Numbered from the stretch's first letter, positions 54,201 to 63,302 are shown. The stretch: DNA of 64,000 nt from Candidatus Hydrogenedentota bacterium (GCA_016182605.1 JACPGE010000036.1:96675-160674), one strand, 5' to 3'. Notes: generated by a model not told the origin, from the sequence alone. Numbers and translations are program-made.

Positions 54201-57200
54201 TGCGCGTGACCGTGCCTGCGCCGCTGACGGCAACCGTGCCATTGGCCGTGCCCGTTTTGTTCAGGGTCACATTGCCATTCGCCAGGGTGACATTGCTGGC
54301 GCCCGTGTAATTAATCGCGAAGGTAACCGGACCCGACTTCGTTTCCGCGACCGACGGCGCGCCAATGCTCGACGTAGGCGCCGTGTTGTCCACGATGAAG
54401 GTGGCGGAGGGCCCTGCCGGCGCGGCCAGATTGTCCACGTCATCGACCGCCGTGCCGGAGGCCAGCGTTATGCCCAGGGCGCCATCGCCCGTGATACTCG
54501 AGATCGTCACTGTGCGCGTGGCCGTGCCGGCGCCGCTGACGGCTACCGTGCCGTTCGCCGTGCCTGTCTTGTTCAGGGTCACATTGCCATTCGCCAGGGT
54601 GACATTGCTGGCGCCCGTGTAGTCGATCGCGAAGGTGACCGGGCCCGAATTGGTTTCAGTAACTGACGGTGCGCCAATGCTCACGGCAGGCGCCGTGTTG
54701 TCCACGATGAAGGTGGCGGAGGGCCCTGCCGGCGCGGCCAGATTGTCCACGTCATCGGTCGCCGTGCCGGAGGCCAGCGATATACCCAGGGCGCCGTCGC
54801 CCGTGATGCCGGAAATGGTCACCGTGCGCGTGACCGTGCCTATACCCGTGCCGGTCACGGCAATCGTGCCATTGGCCGTACCTGTCTTGTTCAGCGTCAC
54901 GTCGCCATTGTCCAGACTGATGACGCTGGCACTTGTATAGTTGATGGTATAAGTTACCGGACCGGACTTCGTTGCCAAGACCGATGGAGCGCCAATGGTC
55001 ATCTCTGGAGGCGTATTGTCCACTGTGAACAACGAAGAGATTCCCGCGGACGCGGCCAGATTGCCCAAGCTGTCGGACGCCGTGCCGGAGGCCAGCGAAA
55101 TGCCCAGGGCGCCATCGCCCGTGATGCCCGAAATGGTCACCGTGCGCGTGGCCGTGCCGGCGCCGCTGACCGCGATCGTGCCATTGGCCGTACCTGTTGT
55201 GCTCAACGTCACATCGCCATTCGCCAGGGTGACATTGCTGGCGCCCGTGTAGTCGATCGCGAAGGTGACCGGACCCGAGTTCGTTTCTGCAAGCGACGGC
55301 GCGCCGATGCTCACCGATGGGCCCGTGTTGTCCACATTGAATGTGGCGGAAGGGCCCGCCGAAGCAGCAAGATTGTTTACGGTGTCGGCTGCCGTGCCGG
55401 AGGCCAGCGCTATGCCCAGGGTGCCATCGCCCGTAATACCCGATATCGTTACGGTCCGCGTGGATGTGCCGGCGCCGCTGACGGCAACCGTGCCATTGGC
55501 CGTGCCCGTCTTGTTCAGGGTCACGTCGCCATTCGCCAAGGTGACGTTGCTGGCGCCCGTGTAGTCCACAGTAAAGGTGACCGGACCCGACTTCGTTTCC
55601 GCGGCCGAAGGCGCGCCGATGCTCAACGTGGGAGGCGTATTGTCCACACCCAGGAGAGTGGAGGGACCTCCCGCACCGGCCAGGTTGCCTGCTGCATCCA
55701 CCGCCGTGCCAGACGCGAGTGATATACCCAGGGTACCGTTGCCCGTGATACTCGATATCGTTACGGTCCGCGTGGCGGATCCGGCGCCGCTCACGCCGAT
55801 GATTCCGTTGGCCGTGCCGGTTTTGTTCAGGGTCACATCGCCGTTGCCCAGTGTGATGAGGCTGGCGCCGGTATAGTTGACCGTAAAGGTGACCGGGCCC
55901 GCCTTCGTGACGGAGACCGAGGGCGCGCCAATGCTCAACGTGGGCATCGTGTTATCTACAACGAACGTGGAGGAAGGGCCGGCCGAAGCGGTCAGGTTGC
56001 CCGCCCCATCCACCGCCGTGCCGGATGCCAATGAAATCCCGAGGGTGCCGTCACCCGTGATGCCGGAGATCGTCACGGTGCGTTCCGTCGTGCCCGCACC
56101 GCTCACGCCCACCGTGCCGTTCGCGGTGCCCGTGGCGTTCAGGCTCACATCGCCATTTGCCAGCGTGATGTTGCTGGCCCCGGTGTAGGTAATCGTAAAC
56201 GTGACTGGACCGGAGCGTGTGAGGGAGACCGACGGCGCACTGAGGACAATGGCGGGTGGCGTGGTATCGAAGACCACCACGTCGCTGCTGACGGCGCCCG
56301 TGCCGGAATTGCCGGCCAGGTCGGTGTAGGTCTCCGTGAGGAGATGGGGAATCACATCGCCGTCCGAGGTGGGGTTGACCGCGTGAAGCACCCAAGCCGT
56401 ATCCGTAATCGGGTCCAGTGTGAACGAGACTCCCGCAGTACCATCGTTGATGAAGTCGGCCGCCGTTAAACCCATCAGCGGCTCGTCGGATTGCACGTCG
56501 AAATCGATCGGCGCCGTACTGGTCTGCGATGCCTGGGCGCTCGTCTTCGAAATCTTCACTGTGGGCGCGATATTGGGCAGGGGCAGCCCTGGAACGCCGT
56601 CGAAGGTGCTCAATTCGGATGTATTGTTGAGACTGTCGACCACGAGCGCCTTGATATACATGAGATCGTAGGGGGCCAGATTGAGATCGATTGCAAAGCC
56701 GCCGTTCCCATTGGCCGTGCCTTCGCCGATGAAGTAGCGCGCCTCTTCATCCGCGTCGGCGAAAATCTGGATCGTGCCGCCCGGCGTGCCGGTGCTGCCT
56801 GAAATGGTAAAGGGCGGCGTATTCATGACATTGGTGAGGATTGGACGGCTGATGTTGTTCTGCGCGCCCATTTCATTGAATATGGCCGCGGCGGTGTTGT
56901 CATGGATGCTGTTGAAGGTGATGCGATTCTGTGCGGACGGCGCCTGCACGTCCACGCCGGCGCCGTTGTAGGCGATGATATTCGCTGCATTCAGCGAGCC
57001 GCCGATTGTGCCATTGATACTGGCCGCACGCAGGGCGATGCCCGCGGAAACGTTTCCGTGGGCCGAAAGATCCGAACCCAGTCCGATGTAATTGTTGGCA
57101 ATGACGAAGCCATCCAACGTGCCTTCGCCATCCGAAATGATGATGCCGGTATTCACATTGCCGGACACGATATTCCGGGCGCTGTCGTTGGCCCCGCCGA

Positions 57201-58617
57201 TCACCGTGCCGGAAACGCCGCCACCGACAGAGATACCGTAGTCCTGCAGGCCCGGTTCCGCGAGCCCGGTGCTGTCCAGTCCAATGATGTTGCCCTGGAT
57301 CCGGGGCCCCACGATGCCATTGCCGTAAAGCTGGATGCCCGAGGAATCATTGCCGGAGATCACGTTGCCGGCGCCGGCGGCCGTGTCCCCAATCTTCAGC
57401 CCCGTGATGGGCTCGCTGGCGGAACCGGAATAGACGCTGATCCCCGTGAATTGCGTGAATGAATCGGATGGATTGACAATCGTAGTGCTGCCATCCGCGC
57501 CCACTCCGATGTAATTGCCGAAGATGTGCACGTTCTGGGATTGGCCGCCCGAGCCGAAAAGCGTTTCGCAGGTGATCCCGTAGAAACCATTGCCGGAGAC
57601 GATATTGCGGCCGGCGGCGGTGGCGCCGCCGATTAAGACCCCGGACATGTTCTCCAGGTAGATACCGTTGTCTTCGTTCATGACGCGCAACAGCCCCGTG
57701 GCGTCGGTGCCAATCAAATTGCCGGTGACCACGGTTCCCAAGGCCTTGGCCGGGTCCGCGAGCGTATTGCGCAGCGTGATCCCGTGGCTCCTGTTTCCGC
57801 TGATGAGATTTCCGTGAATCAGCGTATTCGACGCGTTCTCGACTTCCACCCCCGAACCCAGTAGATCGGGGTTCTGTCCGTTGCTTACCGGCGTGACGCC
57901 ATCCGCCCCCACGCCCAAGTAATTCCCCATGATCTGGTTGCCGTCGGAAAGGAGCCCCGGCGGTTGCGTCACGTAAACCCCGTCCAGACTGTTTCCCCCA
58001 ATGATATTCCGTGCCGCCGCCGTGCTCCCGCCTATGCGGTTGTTCGAACCATAGTAGATGGCGATACCGTGTTCGCCGCCGCCCAGAACAGTGAAACCGT
58101 CGGTGCCGATCTTGCAGTTCGTAATGATATTGTTGTCCGCGGAAATGGGCAGATCGGTGGTTTGGCCAATGGCGATGTTGGGAGATCCGCCCACACTGTT
58201 GCGGAACATAAGCCCGTCCAGTATGCAATTCGAGGCATGGACGCGCAGCCCGGAGAAGTCGCCCAAGAAGGGGATATCAACCACACCGCCGCCCATAATG
58301 CTTAGGGTATCCGTGATTGGGGGCAAGATATTGTTCATGGCTATTGTGGTAATGCCGGGAGCGAAGGTAATCTGGTCCGGGATACCGGCGTCCGCATTGG
58401 CCGCCAGCAAAGCCTCGTAGAAACTGAGACCGGCGGAGCCCGGATTGCTGTTCAACGCGGTAACGGAGGTTGTATTCCCTCCGTCGGTGGTATCGTCCGG
58501 ATCGGTAACGATCATGCTGGCCGCCCGGGCTGTTGCGCCCCAACCCAAGAGGGTGAGCGCCAAGATGGCGAGCCCGCACAGAAACACTTCTCTCACAAAA
58601 CGACTGCTGACTGGCAT
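51268..58617 (-). CDS. Giant surface protein 2: beta-helix and eight ~100-aa repeats, paralogue of giant 1
   Basis: ATG 58617 follows AAAGGAAAG and a signal peptide (VREVFLCGLAILALTLLGWG). The 2449-aa protein shares the ends of giant protein 1: the SMIVTDxDDTTD start with a beta-helix (about 35-640), and the C-terminal GEGEGEGEC linker, DADADGDGLSCCEEFALGTS, second beta-helix, regulatory-like domain and terminal helix with RHGRKHA tail. The middle differs: no Ig-like set, eight repeats of about 100 aa (about 780-1620), then a dockerin-like segment (GDLNGDFMIQSNEVLRAGEL with DFDIDFDELVRFFQ) and a beta-sandwich (VSMTRAVENGGIYTPGVQLE). It is probably an anchored adhesin or matrix protein; the tandem location indicates duplication. 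Confidence 0.88.
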   Translation of the reverse strand: MPVSSRFVREVFLCGLAILALTLLGWGATARAASMIVTDPDDTTDGGNTTSVTALNSNPGSAGLSFYEALLAANADAGIPDQITFAPGITTIAMNNILPPITDTLSIMGGGVVDIPFLGDFSGLRVHASNCILDGLMFRNSVGGSPNIAIGQTTDLPISADNNIITNCKIGTDGFTVLGGGEHGIAIYYGSNNRIGGSTAAARNIIGGNSLDGVYVTQPPGLLSDGNQIMGNYLGVGADGVTPVSNGQNPDLLGSGVEVENASNTLIHGNLISGNRSHGITLRNTLADPAKALGTVVTGNLIGTDATGLLRVMNEDNGIYLENMSGVLIGGATAAGRNIVSGNGFYGITCETLFGSGGQSQNVHIFGNYIGVGADGSTTIVNPSDSFTQFTGISVYSGSASEPITGLKIGDTAAGAGNVISGNDSSGIQLYGNGIVGPRIQGNIIGLDSTGLAEPGLQDYGISVGGGVSGTVIGGANDSARNIVSGNVNTGIIISDGEGTLDGFVIANNYIGLGSDLSAHGNVSAGIALRAASINGTIGGSLNAANIIAYNGAGVDVQAPSAQNRITFNSIHDNTAAAIFNEMGAQNNISRPILTNVMNTPPFTISGSTGTPGGTIQIFADADEEARYFIGEGTANGNGGFAIDLNLAPYDLMYIKALVVDSLNNTSELSTFDGVPGLPLPNIAPTVKISKTSAQASQTSTAPIDFDVQSDEPLMGLTAADFINDGTAGVSFTLDPITDTAWVLHAVNPTSDGDVIPHLLTETYTDLAGNSGTGAVSSDVVVFDTTPPAIVLSAPSVSLTRSGPVTFTITYTGASNITLANGDVSLNATGTANGTVGVSGAGTTERTVTISGITGDGTLGISLASGTAVDGAGNLTASAGPSSTFVVDNTMPTLSIGAPSVSVTKAGPVTFTVNYTGASLITLGNGDVTLNKTGTANGIIGVSGAGSATRTVTISSITGNGTLGISLASGTAVDAAGNLAGAGGPSTLLGVDNTPPTLSIGAPSAAETKSGPVTFTVDYTGASNVTLANGDVTLNKTGTANGTVAVSGAGTSTRTVTISGITGDGTLGIALASGTAADTVNNLAASAGPSATFNVDNTGPSVSIGAPSLAETNSGPVTFAIDYTGASNVTLANGDVTLSTTGTANGTIAVSGAGTATRTVTISGITGDGALGISLASGTASDSLGNLAASAGISSLFTVDNTPPEMTIGAPSVLATKSGPVTYTINYTSASVISLDNGDVTLNKTGTANGTIAVTGTGIGTVTRTVTISGITGDGALGISLASGTATDDVDNLAAPAGPSATFIVDNTAPAVSIGAPSVTETNSGPVTFAIDYTGASNVTLANGNVTLNKTGTANGTVAVSGAGTATRTVTISSITGDGALGITLASGTAVDDVDNLAAPAGPSATFIVDNTAPTSSIGAPSVAETKSGPVTFAINYTGASNVTLANGNVTLNKTGTANGTVAVSGAGTVTRTVTISGITGDGTLGITLATGTASDAAGNLAASSGPSGTFSVDNVAPGIAIGVPSAAITNFDPVSFAVNYSGASSVSLANGDVTLNRTGTANATVAVSGSGPASRLVTLSGFSGNGALGISIAAGTASDDTENFAPAAGPSTAFTVDTTPPVLTFISLTSDPTSSSPIPVTAMLSEPVVSLSPELLTLVNAIPTNISTYTPGTTILTFGLAPIESGLVSVSVAAGALTDAAGNTNVAAATFSRTYIDAMGAVHSGDLNGDFMIQSNEVLRAGELHEEGAYHCDETGVDGFDPGTGSEDCSHHSSDYAPADFDIDFDELVRFFQFAYFAAPDSTSPRSLEYRPDFGTEDGYILAVAADAVESVSMTRAVENGGIYTPGVQLEVTLEVALTGPEDVVLAIEEMLPPGWTFQGINNSAPGAGPAPDWSNMRSGGGLELAWYDSGEPLSFPFTVTYRVRPPAESKGGLAEFIAGRVIARSDGVAAEDQAEFTPLTSSTAGEGEGEGECETACADPDADADGDGLSCCEEFALGTSDEDIDSDDDGMPDSFEALFELDPVMDDAGDDLDGDILTNLEEFIGNSRPNDATSPGDTYFVSPDGADAPLNGSPSSPWQTIGFALSQVTRPEGEMAQIVLREGLYEEDVVLNPRIKLVGDTGADARILGTVTGAQDSALTGLTLLAPPGAEYIFEMDDVRMTVKRVIFRDENMDTEGNFLRAATGARIDGLAVVDSIFEDCAFSSLAVGMEIFNAIPRIRRCEFANLSTAGIIIRALPAEAPKAVGGAGKSLGEETSPESGWNRFLRTIEGPAVINERDEAVRMQNNYWGTGDEEEAAMRIEGESEFIPILFSIDSSILASSLFCTCWDAGTQKRVTNGRVSLAVSAFGPVSDNVDGVYAFPALPDGAYTASASANGYRLTSSTVTVNPGQIASVVLAMPTGEEEKEPGASCAARDAALTPGGDAFLMALLVIALLAGAYRHGRKHA
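53755..56275 (-). repeat. Array of eight ~300-bp coding repeats in giant protein 2
   Basis: Eight consecutive units share TFAIDYTGASNVTLANG-like and TRTVTISGITGDG-like cores. Neighbouring units near 54380-54490 and 54690-54800 are almost identical at DNA level over about 100 bases, including third codon positions, so the array has been homogenised recently. Confidence 0.85.
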
Positions 58618-59269
58618 TGAATCTTTCCTTTAGTGCGGCCTCCAGGTCATTCTGCCCGGAACACCTCGCTACGTATCAGCGGGAGGCCCAAATAGAAAGT
58701 GGTAGACTGTGTCCACTTCCCCACAGGAAGTATGCAATAGAAACCCCCAAAATACCAATCCGGGGCAACGCTGGAAATGCAATAACTGCAATCGCAGTAG
58801 ATTCTTAGCCCGGTGCGGGGCGGGGGAAAGCGCGGCTCGCCGGGATTCATCCTCCAAGGTGGGCATTGAGCGAAGGGGCCATATCTCGTGGAAACCACGC
58901 TTGCAACCAAATCTATAATTGATTTTAGCAGCCCACATTTCCTGCATTTCTCCGCATACCCGCATCAACATGTCTCCTGCCGGGCCACGCTGGGGTGCAG
59001 TGGTGCATCGGCACTTCATGGCCAGAATCTTGAAATGGACGGCGGCAACCGGTGTACACTTCCCCCATCATGATTAAACCAATTCCAGCCCGCATCGGCC
59101 GCAAGCGCGGAGAACGCTTTCTTTTTCCGCTCTCGCCGCCTTGAATACCCAATACCGCTGGAACCCGCATCGCTGATCACGTTCCCCGTTCCGGAGTGAG
59201 CGTGCCCTTCTCTTCGGTGCCCTTGGCATCTACTTCGAATACCCCCTACCGATTTTGTGGAGCATTGCC
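58618..59269. other. Intergenic region between giant gene 2 and prfC
   Basis: These 652 bases hold the divergent leaders of the minus-strand giant gene and plus-strand prfC. A TATAAT at 58914-58919 has no good -35 at the right spacing. Short frames are not protein-like. I see no RNA gene, repeat copy or clear operator. Confidence 0.4.
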
Positions 59270-60898
59270 ATGTTAAGCCCCGGCCCGGCCATACCCCGTT
59301 CCAAGGATGTTCTGCGGCGCAGAACCTTTGCTATTGTTTCCCACCCGGACGCAGGGAAGACCACCATTACAGAGAAGTTTCTCCTCTATGGCGGCGCGGT
59401 GAATCTGGCGGGCACGGTGACGACCCGGAAGAACCAGCGGGCCACCACATCGGACTGGCTGGAGCTGGAACGCAAACGCGGCATTTCGATCAGCTCCACG
59501 GTGCTGCAATTCGATTATCAGGGCTACCGCATCAATCTTCTGGACACACCGGGCCACAAGGATTTTTCGGAGGACACGTACCGTGTGCTGACGGCGGTCG
59601 ACGCGGCGATCATGGTTATCGATGCCGGCAAAGGGATCGAGTCGCAGACCCAGAAACTCTTTGAAGTGTGCCGGCGGCGAGGCGTGCCCATTTTCACCTT
59701 TATCAACAAGATGGACCGTCCTTCGCGCGAACCGCTCGCCCTGTTGGATCAGTTGGAAGATGTCCTGGGCATTGCCGCGTATCCGGTGAATTGGCCGCTC
59801 GGCACGGGATTCGACTTCAAGGGGGTCTGGGATCGAAACACGCAGACCGCACATATGTTTGAGCGCACGGTAGGTGGCGCGCACCGCGCTCCGGTCTTTA
59901 CCGGCCACTTGGGCGACCCCTTTATTCGCGAACGGCTGGACGAGGCCTCCTACCGCACCGTCTGCGAGGAGGTGGAAATATTGCAGGGGGCGGGGGCCGC
60001 GTTTGACCCCGCGGACATCCTGTCCGCGAAGACGACGCCGGTCTATTTTGGAAGTGCGTTGAACAACTTTGGGGTCCAGCTTTTGCTCGATGGCTTCCTG
60101 GAACATTCTTCCCCGCCGATGCCGCGCACTGCCATGAGCGGCCTCGTGGTGGAGCCCCACTCCCCCGCATTTTCCGGGTTCGTGTTCAAGATTCAGGCGA
60201 ACATGGATCCGCTCCACCGGGATCGCGTCGCCTTCGTGCGCATCGTTTCAGGCAAGTTCACCCGGAACATGGCCGTGGTCCACGCCCAATCCGGGAAGAA
60301 GGTGCGCCTGTCCAACGCCAGCAAGATCTTCGGATCGGACCGGGAGACGATCGAGGATGCAATGCCCGGCGACGTGGTCGGTATCGTGGGGAACGACCTC
60401 TTTGCCATTGGCGACACGCTGACCGAAGATCCCGCGATCGTGTTCGATGAAATCCCCTGCTTTGCTCCGGAGTGCTTTGTGCTGTTGTCGAACCCGTTGC
60501 CCGCGCAGGCCAAGCGCTTTCGCACGGGCCTGCGCCAATTGCTCCGGGAGGGCGTGGTGCAGGAGTATGAGCTTCGCGATGGGGGCCGCAATGCGACCCT
60601 GCTTGGCGCTGCCGGCCCGCTTCAATTCGAAGTGGTGCAATACCGGTTGGAGAGCGAATACGGGGCGGAGAGTGTCCTCGAATCCGCCTCGTGGGCCGGC
60701 GCGCGGTGGATTGCGCCCGGTGCGGTTCTGGATGATTCGATGCTGTCGACCGGGGTGCGCATCGCCTTTGACGGTGTGGGGCGCAGGGTAATCCTGTTCC
60801 GGGACGCGTGGAGCCTGCGCTATTTTGCGGAGCGGAATCCAGGGGTGGAGTTGGGCAGCATACCCTTCGACGATCCGGAACCCGCGGTGAGCCGCTAA
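59270..60898 (+). CDS. prfC: Peptide chain release factor 3 (RF3)
   Basis: ATG 59270 has GTGGAG 8 bases upstream; the frame is open from TTG 59255. The 542-aa translational GTPase removes RF1/RF2 after termination. It has the G1 loop SHPDAGKTTITEKFLLYG, switch II LLDTPGHKDFSEDTYR, NKMD in FINKMDRPSREPL, and the RF3-type C-terminal part (GPLQFEVVQYRLESEYGAE). Its TAA stop (60896-60898) lies within the first bases of repeat copy B. Confidence 0.95.
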   Translation: MLSPGPAIPRSKDVLRRRTFAIVSHPDAGKTTITEKFLLYGGAVNLAGTVTTRKNQRATTSDWLELERKRGISISSTVLQFDYQGYRINLLDTPGHKDFSEDTYRVLTAVDAAIMVIDAGKGIESQTQKLFEVCRRRGVPIFTFINKMDRPSREPLALLDQLEDVLGIAAYPVNWPLGTGFDFKGVWDRNTQTAHMFERTVGGAHRAPVFTGHLGDPFIRERLDEASYRTVCEEVEILQGAGAAFDPADILSAKTTPVYFGSALNNFGVQLLLDGFLEHSSPPMPRTAMSGLVVEPHSPAFSGFVFKIQANMDPLHRDRVAFVRIVSGKFTRNMAVVHAQSGKKVRLSNASKIFGSDRETIEDAMPGDVVGIVGNDLFAIGDTLTEDPAIVFDEIPCFAPECFVLLSNPLPAQAKRFRTGLRQLLREGVVQEYELRDGGRNATLLGAAGPLQFEVVQYRLESEYGAESVLESASWAGARWIAPGAVLDDSMLSTGVRIAFDGVGRRVILFRDAWSLRYFAERNPGVELGSIPFDDPEPAVSR

Positions 60899-61107
60899 CC
60901 CGCATATTTCACCACTTTGCGACCTCCGGATCGCATTCAGATTGGCAACGTGGTGAAATATGCTCAGCGTGACGTCGATGCTGGCGTTCACTGGGCAGGC
61001 TAAATCACGGGCTGTCGGGCGATACCGCTGTGCATGTTGTGGCAATTGTGGGTGTAAGAAGGAGTTACGGAACAAACGCATGGAGCCCGTGATTTATCCG
61101 GGCTAAC
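60894..61107. repeat. Dispersed ~215-bp element, copy B
   Basis: It begins GCTAACCCGCATATTTCACC and ends TTTATCCGGGCTAAC. The first stem CATATTTCACCAC / GTGGTGAAATATG and the second TAAATCACGGGCT / AGCCCGTGATTTA are intact, while the loop of the first stem differs in sequence and length from copies A and C. Conserved stems with divergent loops suggest selection on structure or on the ends. Confidence 0.9.
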
Positions 61108-61296
61108 TACAAACCTGCGGCAGGCCCATGCTACCATCGGCAATGGAACACGCGGCACGGTATCGCGCGCGCACTCGTTGGGGAAATCTAAGCAAAGCGT
61201 TGCTGCGTCCCCGCGCCACCTTGCTGCTGTTGCCCCCCGGCGTATGTTCCGCAGTGTGAATTCCAGAGTTCGAGCTGTACCGAAAGGGATGGATGA
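61108..61296. other. Leader of the GHMP kinase gene
   Basis: Between repeat copy B and the kinase start no gene or confident promoter can be named. The leader ends with AAGGGATGGATGA just before the ATG. Confidence 0.4.
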
Positions 61297-62295
61297 ATGG
61301 CGTGTGAAGCAACGGCCTATGCCCGCGCGGGACTGATTGGCAATCCCTCCGACGGCTACTACGGCAAGACCATCAGCTTCGTGATCCGGAACTTTGCTGC
61401 GAAGGTCAGTCTTTACGAAAGCCCGGTGATCGAGATTGTGCCGAGCCTTCAAGATCGCTCGAAATACGCCTCGGTTCAGGATCTCTATGAAGACGTGAAG
61501 AGCAATGGCTACTACGGCGGCATCCGCCTGATGAAGGCGACGATCTGCAAGTTCATCGAGTACTGTGAGGAGAACCGGATCGCGATTCCGGACAAGAAAT
61601 TTTCGATCCGCTACCGTTCTACGATTCCGCGCCGCTTGGGCTTGGCCGGCTCCAGCGCCCTCATCACGGCGACGCTGCGCTGTCTGATGGAATATTACGA
61701 CGTGGAGATACCGAAGCCGCTCCAGCCCAACCTCATCCTGCGTGTGGAAATGGAGGAATTGGGGATCTCCGCGGGGCTCCAGGATCGCGTGATCCAGGTC
61801 TATGAAGGGTGCGTCTATATGGATTTCGACCAGGAAACCATGGCGCGCCAGGGATACGGCATATACAAAGAATTGGATCCTGCCTCGCTTCCACCGCTAT
61901 TCATCGCGTACCGCCAGGATCTGGGAGAGGGCTCGGAGACCTTTCACAACAACATTCGCGAACGCTGGATGGAGGGCGATCCGGAAGTCGTGCAGGCCAT
62001 GCTGGATTTCGCCAGCTATGCCGAAGAAGCGCGCGGGCTACTGGAAGCCGGGCGCGGACGCGAGATAGGGCCGCTGCTGGACAAGAACTTCAACCGGCGC
62101 CGCTCCATCTTCAATCTGGATCCGCGCAACGTGGACATGGTGGAGCGGGCACGGAAGGTGGGCGCGCACGCCAAGTTTTCCGGTTCAGGCGGGGCCATCG
62201 TGGGGTGCTACGAGGACGAAACGATGTATGAGGCGCTGCTGGAAATCATGCGCGAAGGAAACATCTCCGTCTTCAAGCCGGTAATCACGGTGTAA
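61297..62295 (+). CDS. GHMP kinase, glucuronokinase-like
   Basis: The 332-aa protein begins ATAYARAGLIGNPSDGYYGKTI, very like the start of plant glucuronokinase and related sugar-1-kinases. The ATP loop is RRLGLAGSSALITATLR, and the C-terminal GHMP motif is GAHAKFSGSGGAIVG. It likely phosphorylates an uronic acid or sugar at C1 for nucleotide-sugar salvage. Other GHMP sugar kinases are possible. rsmI begins 5 bases after its stop. Confidence 0.82.
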   Translation: MACEATAYARAGLIGNPSDGYYGKTISFVIRNFAAKVSLYESPVIEIVPSLQDRSKYASVQDLYEDVKSNGYYGGIRLMKATICKFIEYCEENRIAIPDKKFSIRYRSTIPRRLGLAGSSALITATLRCLMEYYDVEIPKPLQPNLILRVEMEELGISAGLQDRVIQVYEGCVYMDFDQETMARQGYGIYKELDPASLPPLFIAYRQDLGEGSETFHNNIRERWMEGDPEVVQAMLDFASYAEEARGLLEAGRGREIGPLLDKNFNRRRSIFNLDPRNVDMVERARKVGAHAKFSGSGGAIVGCYEDETMYEALLEIMREGNISVFKPVITV

Positions 62296-62300
62296 CCGCG

Positions 62301-63035
62301 ATGGCAACGCTCTATGTTATCGCAACGCCGATCGGCAATCTGGAAGATCTCAGCTACCGGGCCGTGCGTATTCTCGGCGAGCTGGAAAACCTTGCCTGCG
62401 AGGATACCCGGGTCACCCGGAAGATTTTCGAAAAGCATGAGCTGCACCGGCCGCGCACGATCTTCAGTTATCACGAACACAATGAAGAACAGGGCTGCCA
62501 ACGCATTCTCGGATTGCTGAACTCGGGCCAGGACGTGGGCCTGTGCTCCGATGGCGGCTGTCCCGGCGTGAGCGATCCCGGCTACCGCATTCTGTCGGCG
62601 TGTCACGACGGCGGGCACCACATCGAGGTCATTCCCGGGGCGAGCGCAGTGACCACCGCCTTGCTCGCCTCGGGTCTGTCGACGTCTTCATTCACCTTCA
62701 AGGGCTTTCCACCGCGCAAGAGCGGTGCGCGTCAGCGTTTCCTGCTGGAGGAGGCCGAACTTCCCCATACCCTTATCCTCTTTGAATCGCCGCACCGGAT
62801 CGAGAAACTTCTCGAAGATGTGCTCGCGGCCTTGGGGGATCGCCTGGTGGCGGTTTGCGTCGAACTGACCAAGAAATTTGAGCGGGTCCACCGGGGCTAT
62901 TGTTCCGCCGTCTTGGATGAGCTTCGGGGGAAACCGATCAAGGGCGAGATCACCGTGGTCATTGCGGGAAACCATGCGAAGTTCCGGCGGGACGAAGAGG
63001 ATGCGGCTGACGGCCCGTCCGCGACGGAATTTTGA
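62301..63035 (+). CDS. rsmI: 16S rRNA (cytidine1402-2'-O)-methyltransferase
   Basis: The 244-aa tetrapyrrole-methylase-fold protein has TLYVIATPIGNLEDLSYRAV, ACEDTRVTRKIFEKH, the signature SDGGCPGVSDPGYRI and IPGASAVTTALLASG. It methylates the ribose of C1402 in the ribosomal P site. Length is slightly short of the usual 280 or so residues because the C-terminal extension is reduced. It is probably co-transcribed with the kinase. Confidence 0.95.
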   Translation: MATLYVIATPIGNLEDLSYRAVRILGELENLACEDTRVTRKIFEKHELHRPRTIFSYHEHNEEQGCQRILGLLNSGQDVGLCSDGGCPGVSDPGYRILSACHDGGHHIEVIPGASAVTTALLASGLSTSSFTFKGFPPRKSGARQRFLLEEAELPHTLILFESPHRIEKLLEDVLAALGDRLVAVCVELTKKFERVHRGYCSAVLDELRGKPIKGEITVVIAGNHAKFRRDEEDAADGPSATEF

Positions 63036-63127
63036 TCCAGGTCGCGGCGCCGCGGGCATATTTCGCACAAACCTTGGCTTTCGCTGCGCCGTATTGGCCA
63101 GAATGCCGTGTTTACGTGTTCGAAGAT

Positions 63128-63156
63128 TTGAATTGTTTGGTTGTACGAGGTAGTAT
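63128..63156 (+). promoter_or_regulatory. Promoter of the second GntR gene
   Basis: TTGAAT (63128-63133) and TAGTAT (63151-63156) have a 17-base spacer. The spacer contains GGTTGTACGAGG; a TTGTAC also precedes the other GntR gene (near 25001-25006), which could be a shared operator for autoregulation. Confidence 0.5.
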
Positions 63157-63302
63157 ACGGCAGATGGTGAGGGGTATGCAGAAATAGCGGCCCAAACAGC
63201 AACTCCCCAGCGTAGTGTAGCCACCGTGTGGCGGCAACACTGGCTATCAGCCTGTTCCTGGCATCAGGCTGCGCAGTTGAAGTCATGAAAGGTTCCAGCA
63301 GT

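Noticed and set aside
43911..56275. CRISPR array or satellite DNA suggested by ~300-bp periodicity
   Set aside because: The period is in frame with two long genes and units are protein repeats; unit length and lack of spacers rule out CRISPR.
63228..63302. Lipoprotein-like N-terminal extension (LFLASGC) of the second GntR regulator
   Set aside because: A cytoplasmic DNA-binding protein would not be exported; the ATG at 63303 matches the length of the paralogue and has a ribosome site.
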